Part shown: positions 59,930 through 64,000 of the stretch, one piece after another | How the letters are laid out: every line of letters begins with the position of its first letter | Position numbering within the stretch: the first letter of the stretch is position 1 | Assembly: GCA_007922195.1 (NCBI GenBank) | Contig: ML681995.1 | Span: forward strand, 348,314-412,313 | Length of the DNA stretch: 64,000 bases | From: Podocnemis expansa | Lineage: Eukaryota > Chordata > Testudines > Podocnemididae | Reading direction: 5' to 3' | Position numbers and translations under genes: made by a program | Notes under the pieces: generated by a model | Databases searched by the model: none | Told to the model about the DNA's origin: nothing | Seen by the model: the letters and a program-made list of their open reading frames with translations, nothing else

Positions 59930-60145
59930 GTTATGGCACTATGCTGTGTGGGACTTCCCCAAGCTGAGTTCCTTGCTCTGCCATAGACTTACTGTCTGAC
60001 TTCGGGCAAGTCCTTGAGTTTATCTGTACTTTGTTCCTCATCTGTAAATGGGGATAATAGTGCTTCCCTCGCTCACAAGGGTGTTGAGAGGATAAATATA
60101 TTCAAAGATGATGAGGTACTCAGAAAATACAGTAATCAGGGCCAC
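59930..60145 (+). repeat. MIR SINE, well preserved
   Basis: GGTTATGGCACTATGCTGTG, CTCTGCCATAGACTTACTGT, CTTCGGGCAAGTCCTTGAG, CCTCATCTGTAAATGGGG, ACAAGGGTGTTGAGAGGATA and GATGATGAGGTACTCAG give the complete sauropsid MIR in order, tRNA head to tail. Confidence 0.9.
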
Positions 60146-60229
60146 ATAACCACTTAAGTTAGATAGAGATACACCTGTCTCAGAGGGAAGTGGAGCAGAC
60201 TAGTGTGTCTGAAATGCCATACACATGTA

Positions 60230-60390
60230 TTTAGTTTCTATTACAATATCTCTGCAGATGGAGAAGCCAAGGCAGAGAATTAATGACATATCTAATGCTA
60301 TAGCAGGAATTGATATCAGAATCTGCATCCAAAAGCTCTCAGCTCATGGTCCTGTGTTCAGCTAATTACAGCATGCCCATCTCTCTAAAA
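60230..60390 (-). repeat. MIR SINE (reverse)
   Basis: TATCTCTGCAGATGGAGAAG, CAAGGCAGAGAATTAATGAC, AGCAGGAATTGATATCAG and CATGGTCCTGTGTTCAGC match the reverse MIR core and head, decayed. Confidence 0.7.
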
Positions 60391-60394
60391 TGGA

Positions 60395-62450
60395 GATGAG
60401 GAGGCATGGCAACTGGCACAGTAGGTGAAACAGCCACATTGAAAATTAGTCAGTTGCTCCATGAAATGGGGACGAGTATACTGACTGCAGTCACCACACA
60501 AATTAATATGATCTTCACAGACTTCTCTAGGGAGGAAAAAGACCTGTATTCATACAAAGGTCAATGAAATTGTCTTTGTGTGGGACTGGAGCTGAACAGG
60601 GTTGGGGAATGACATGTTCTCCACCCAAACCCGTCATTGGACTCCAGGGATCCAGCACAGCCCTTCCAGTATTGCTCTTCCAGTTCAGAGACTTATATAG
60701 CAGCTGTTGCCCTTCTATTGGGATTTCCACCAATTTGATCTATTTGAATGTAAATCCAGTTGTACTTTCCTTGATGCTAACTTATTTGGAGCTGGCAGTG
60801 AGTTCATCTCCAGCTTGGAGGGTAGGATGGGCTTGTGTGTCCTGGAGGGTTGTGACATGGTGTCACGTGACTCACAACCTGCAAAAGTTTGAGAACCATT
60901 GAGTTAGAGAATTAAAAAAAAGGTATGTCTTTGGGATAGGTGGGAGGTTCTTGCTTGAGGTCTGTGACCATGTTAATGAAAACACATGGTTAGTGTCTTA
61001 TAAAATTTGCACACACAATGAATAAAGCAGACATACCAGGGAAAGGTCCAGTAAATGTATCAGATTTTTCCTGACATCCCTGAGTAACTACAAAGTCAGG
61101 GTCTAGATTTTGGCCAACAGACTTCAATAGCTCCTCCAACCTTTGAAAACCCTAGTTGATCTGAATAGAGCAAAGGAGTGTTTGCTAGGGGACAATATCA
61201 AATAAATCCTCAACATAAACAGAAGAGCAAAAGTCAATAGAGTCCTAGTCAACAGCCATCTTCTAGGATAAAGGATAGGCATTTATGTGATGAAGCAGGA
61301 CTACACCTCTGTCGGAACTGCTTGAGAGAGAGGAAAGCTATAGTTTGGATTAAAATATTATATCATTCTCCCATCGCCTCCAACTTGATTTAAGGACCTC
61401 TTCCTTTAGTTTGTTGGAAGTGGACAGATGTACCAGAAGAATTGACTCCTGTTCACATTATGATTTTAGTACTAAAAACTGCTGTCTTGGGTGCTCGAGT
61501 AAAATCAAGCGATTTAAGTTAACGGGGAAGATACAGAACACAAAATACATATACCAACCATCTTTTTTTAAGGTCTGATCTTTTCTCCCTTTTTTCCCCA
61601 GGTGTTCTAAATTGTGAAGTTAATGGGAATGGCTAGGGTTTTGGATTACTTTTGAAAACTTAGATGCTCTGCTACTGGATGATATTTGCATAAAGGATTT
61701 AACATTATAATTTGGCTTGAAATATTCAGTGAATGTTACTATCTATTTAAAAATCCATCTGTGGCTACTTTTTGAGCAGCAAAAGCCTATGGAAGCTGAG
61801 GACTTAAATTCAGTGCTATTAATAGGGATTTGTTATTTTACAAGAGACTCTCTCCTCAACCTCCCTCCCCTCTTTTTTTTTTATTAAAGCAATCTTGTTC
61901 ATTGTAGTCAGACTCCTGGTGACCTGCTTTGTGCAGGGATGGATAGATGTAGGCATTAAAATAAAGTTTAAAATGTGTTTAGGGCTGTGGTTTTGAAAGG
62001 AAATTAAGCCATAATTTTTATTTTTCAAAATGTAGTCATTGCAGGTTTGCGAGAGGTCTGCTTTTTTGTGGTATGCATCAGATTTTACTTGAGAATATGA
62101 GTCATTCTGTCTGCTCTTACAAAGAGAATAGTCAGAGTTGAAAAATGCAGTGGTAGTTCAAGGGAGAACTTTATTTTGTTTGTTTATTGTACTGCTCTAT
62201 TAAACTTGAACTCATCTGTTACTACTGTGGATCTACATGAAAACAAAAGTGACTAAGAACAGAGAGAGAGAGGGAAACAAGGTCCAATCATCTGCAGTAC
62301 TTGTGAGCTTTCTAGAAAACCTTCCTTCACTTTCTTTCTTAATGATAACTGTTAATTTTACTTTTCCTTAAGTAAGGTAGCCCACAACAAAATAAATAAT
62401 TTAAATTATTTTTGCTTAGATTTTGACTTCCACAGTCACACAGCCCACTA
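60395..62450. other. Mostly unassigned stretch
   Basis: A hAT-type right end is visible at 60840-60897 (GTGTCACGTGACTCACAAC, CAAAAGTTTGAGAACCATTG) but no left partner was fixed. A strong splice acceptor-like tract (CTCCCTTTTTTCCCCAG) ends at 61601; the sequence after it is open for only ten codons. The 112-codon frame at 60564-60902 runs into the hAT end and is not credible as a gene. Confidence 0.45.
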
Positions 62451-62455
62451 TCTTA

Positions 62456-62814
62456 GGCTATGTCTGCACTACAGGGCTTAGGTTAGTCAACTTTATTAAG
62501 TTGACTTAGTGAGGCCCCATTTGTTTAAGTCAACTTTATAAAGTTGACTTTAAATGGGTCCCCTAGCTTCAGTCAGCTTTATAAAGTCAACTTAAATGGC
62601 TCTAATGCACTAAATCGACTTTATTAAGTCTTCTTTAATGGGCACATTGTGTTACGTTGACTTAACCCTTAAAGTCAGCTTTAGGGGCAGAAGTTATTAA
62701 GTTGATTTAAGCAAGTGCTTAAGTTGACTTAAAGAACTCCAAATGTGGCCAGGGAGTTGCTAAGTCAGCTGAAGCCTGGTTAAGTCAACGTAAGCCTCCA
62801 GTGTAGACACACCC
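62456..62814. mobile_element. MITE with TCGA-derived palindromes (GTCGAC type)
   Basis: Ends GGCTATGTCTGCACTACAGG and (inverted right) GGGTGTGTCTACACTGGAGG; TTA directly flanks both sides. The interior is an array of AAGTTGACTT and AAGTCAACTT, the deaminated versions of AAGTCGACTT, with AATCGACTTT and TTACGTTGAC still keeping the CpG. Same family as the interior at 28605-28805. Confidence 0.85.
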
Positions 62815-62819
62815 TTACA

Positions 62820-63695
62820 GACCTTTTCTGAGCACAGAAGTCAGTCCTTCCATTGAAGAAGGTACAAATGTTCCAACTCGTATTTCGACTTGATACGAAT
62901 GCACTCATTCAGTATGCTAGATGTATGTACTGTTCATCAAACTACAGAAGGTCCAAATGACTAATATCCATAAAACAAAGGGTCCTATTTCGTCAATGAA
63001 AGTTGAGAACTTTTCTGATCACTCCCTCATATCCATTCATCCCTTTCCTAAAGATATTGTTCTGGAAGGAGTTAATGGATGCCATCAAGAGGGCTTTTGC
63101 TCTATGGACATCACAGACCTTGGTAAAGCTGATGAGTATGCTAACATCTTTTTTTTCAGGGTAAATGGAAAGAGAAATTAAGTCCCTTTAGAGAGAGACA
63201 GCTGAGGACAATTGACTGCATGGCAAAATCTGAGCAGAGTTAAGCTGTGTGGTCTGAAGTTTTACTCTAGTTCTAGACACAAACTCAAGGGCTCTGTCTG
63301 TTAGCAAGAACAAATCAGCAGACAACGAGAGAAGGAGAGATGAGTGTAGCTCTGAGAGGGAGCAGAGAGACAGAGCCCCTTGGGTAGAGAACTGAGTAGG
63401 CAAGCAGGCTTGAAAATAGTGACAAAGGAAACTGCTTCATTTTGTGTCTGTCTTCTGTGTGCAGGGAAACAAGATTCTGTGCACTTTATTTGTAAATAGA
63501 CAGCATTGCACCAAATAATATACCTGATTTCTATCACAATTTAATCTCATTAAAACAAACAAACAAACAAACAAACCAGCCAACCAACCAAAACAGAAAA
63601 CCCCCTGAAACCCTGAATATAGGTTAACTACACTCCCAAAAGGGACAGCAATAAACATTTAAGATAGTTGCTGTAATCTGGGTAGGAGTTTCTGG
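62820..63695. other. Unassigned stretch
   Basis: The 86-codon frame at 62921-63181 has no recognisable domain. An (AAAC)n microsatellite lies at 63551-63580. No gene identified. Confidence 0.4.
63551..63597 (+). repeat. (AAAC)n and (AACC)n microsatellite
   Basis: Six or so AAAC units run into AACCAGCCAACCAACC. Confidence 0.9.
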
Positions 63696-63699
63696 GTCC

Positions 63700-64000
63700 T
63701 CAGCAGGAGCATCGCTGCCCCGGGGAAGGACCCAGGGCACCGTCCCAGGCCATGCCCCCTGCCCATAGGCCACGCCCCTGGCCAGGGACAGGGCTGGGAG
63801 CAGCTGCCATGGCCGCGGGTGGCTGGGTCCTGGATCCCTGGTTGGGGACAGGACCGGAGTGGGTGCTGCTGCTGCGGGCAGCTGGGCCTTGGATCTCTGG
63901 CCTGATCAGGCTAAAGACTGGGAGACGCGGGGCCCCGCAGGACCCGGTGGACTGGCGCCAGGATTCGGGGCACAGGCCCCGTGTGTCTGGCGCCAGTGAT
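63700..64000. other. GC-rich right edge
   Basis: GC content rises sharply with about a dozen CpGs and internal near-repeats (CCACGCCCCTGG / CCATGCCCCCTGC; CTGGATCCCTGGTTGGGGAC / TTGGATCTCTGGCC). It may be a GC-rich DNA transposon like that at 43309 or the start of a CpG island; the window ends before this can be told. Confidence 0.5.

Noticed and set aside
60564..60902. 112-codon plus-strand frame
   Set aside because: It runs into a hAT-type terminus and has no domain, promoter or splice support.
61580..61640. Strong splice-acceptor-like tract
   Set aside because: The sequence after CAG is open for only about ten codons in any frame and no downstream donor was seen; kept as a note only.
1..64000. 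CRISPR arrays, rRNA genes, bacterial operons, endogenous retroviral proviruses
   Set aside because: No regularly spaced repeats, rRNA-like blocks, ribosome-binding-site-led gene runs, or paired LTRs with gag/pol-like frames were seen.

Overview
This is a non-coding-looking stretch of a large vertebrate nuclear genome, almost certainly a non-avian sauropsid (turtle or crocodilian). The window is about 60% AT, has no dense reading frames and no operons, and is littered with decayed interspersed repeats of the kinds typical of turtles and crocodilians: CR1 LINE tails ending in reiterated ATTCTATG, MIR/CORE-type SINEs, Penelope-like elements (PLEs) with a GIY-YIG endonuclease, many hAT-like and foldback MITEs, and a Tigger (pogo) transposon. 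I saw no rRNA, intact tRNA, CRISPR or bacterial-type feature, and no coding exon of a gene I can name.

Layout. 0-1 kb: a CpG island (about 29 CpG in the first 245 bases) that looks like a promoter or first exon cut by the window edge, followed by a hAT MITE and a SINE. 1-11 kb: mostly unique AT-rich DNA with one TCGA-palindrome MITE, an 86-bp tandem duplication, SINE and CR1 scraps, and a perfect hairpin. 11-20 kb: a PLE insertion folded back on itself (14-bp target duplication), a GIY-YIG-bearing PLE fragment and a second TCGA-palindrome MITE. 20-30 kb: SINEs, hairpins, and a composite at 27.7-28.8 kb in which a MITE contains a PLE tail and a G-rich minisatellite. 30-37 kb: a young CR1 nested inside an old CR1, with an exact 63-bp tandem duplication across the junction; a hAT MITE and a short PLE, both with exact target duplications; one candidate spliced exon. 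40-46 kb: two GC-rich DNA elements, one a long palindrome with an exact 8-bp target duplication. 47-48 kb: a young 5'-truncated PLE on the minus strand with an almost intact 195-codon GIY-YIG reading frame and a 12-bp target duplication. 50-56 kb: MITEs, SINEs and a hAT element with a perfect 8-bp target duplication. 56.3-58.9 kb: a near-complete Tigger/pogo element whose transposase frame runs 576 codons with eight premature stops but no frameshift, and ends in a PCNA-binding-like motif. 59-64 kb: SINEs, hAT elements, a TCGA-palindrome MITE, and a GC-rich edge.

The protein-coding information that can be recognised belongs to selfish elements: the CR1 reverse-transcriptase remnant and CR1 C-terminus, two PLE endonuclease remnants, and the Tigger transposase; all but the short CR1 tail are visibly broken. 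If a host gene is present, the window shows only its possible promoter and perhaps one or two non-coding or short exons, with the rest being intron or intergenic DNA. The most distinctive observations are the frameshift-free but nonsense-riddled Tigger frame, the CR1-in-CR1 junction duplication, PLE insertions with inverted ends and clean target duplications, and a MITE group whose interiors are built from palindromes all centred on TCGA.
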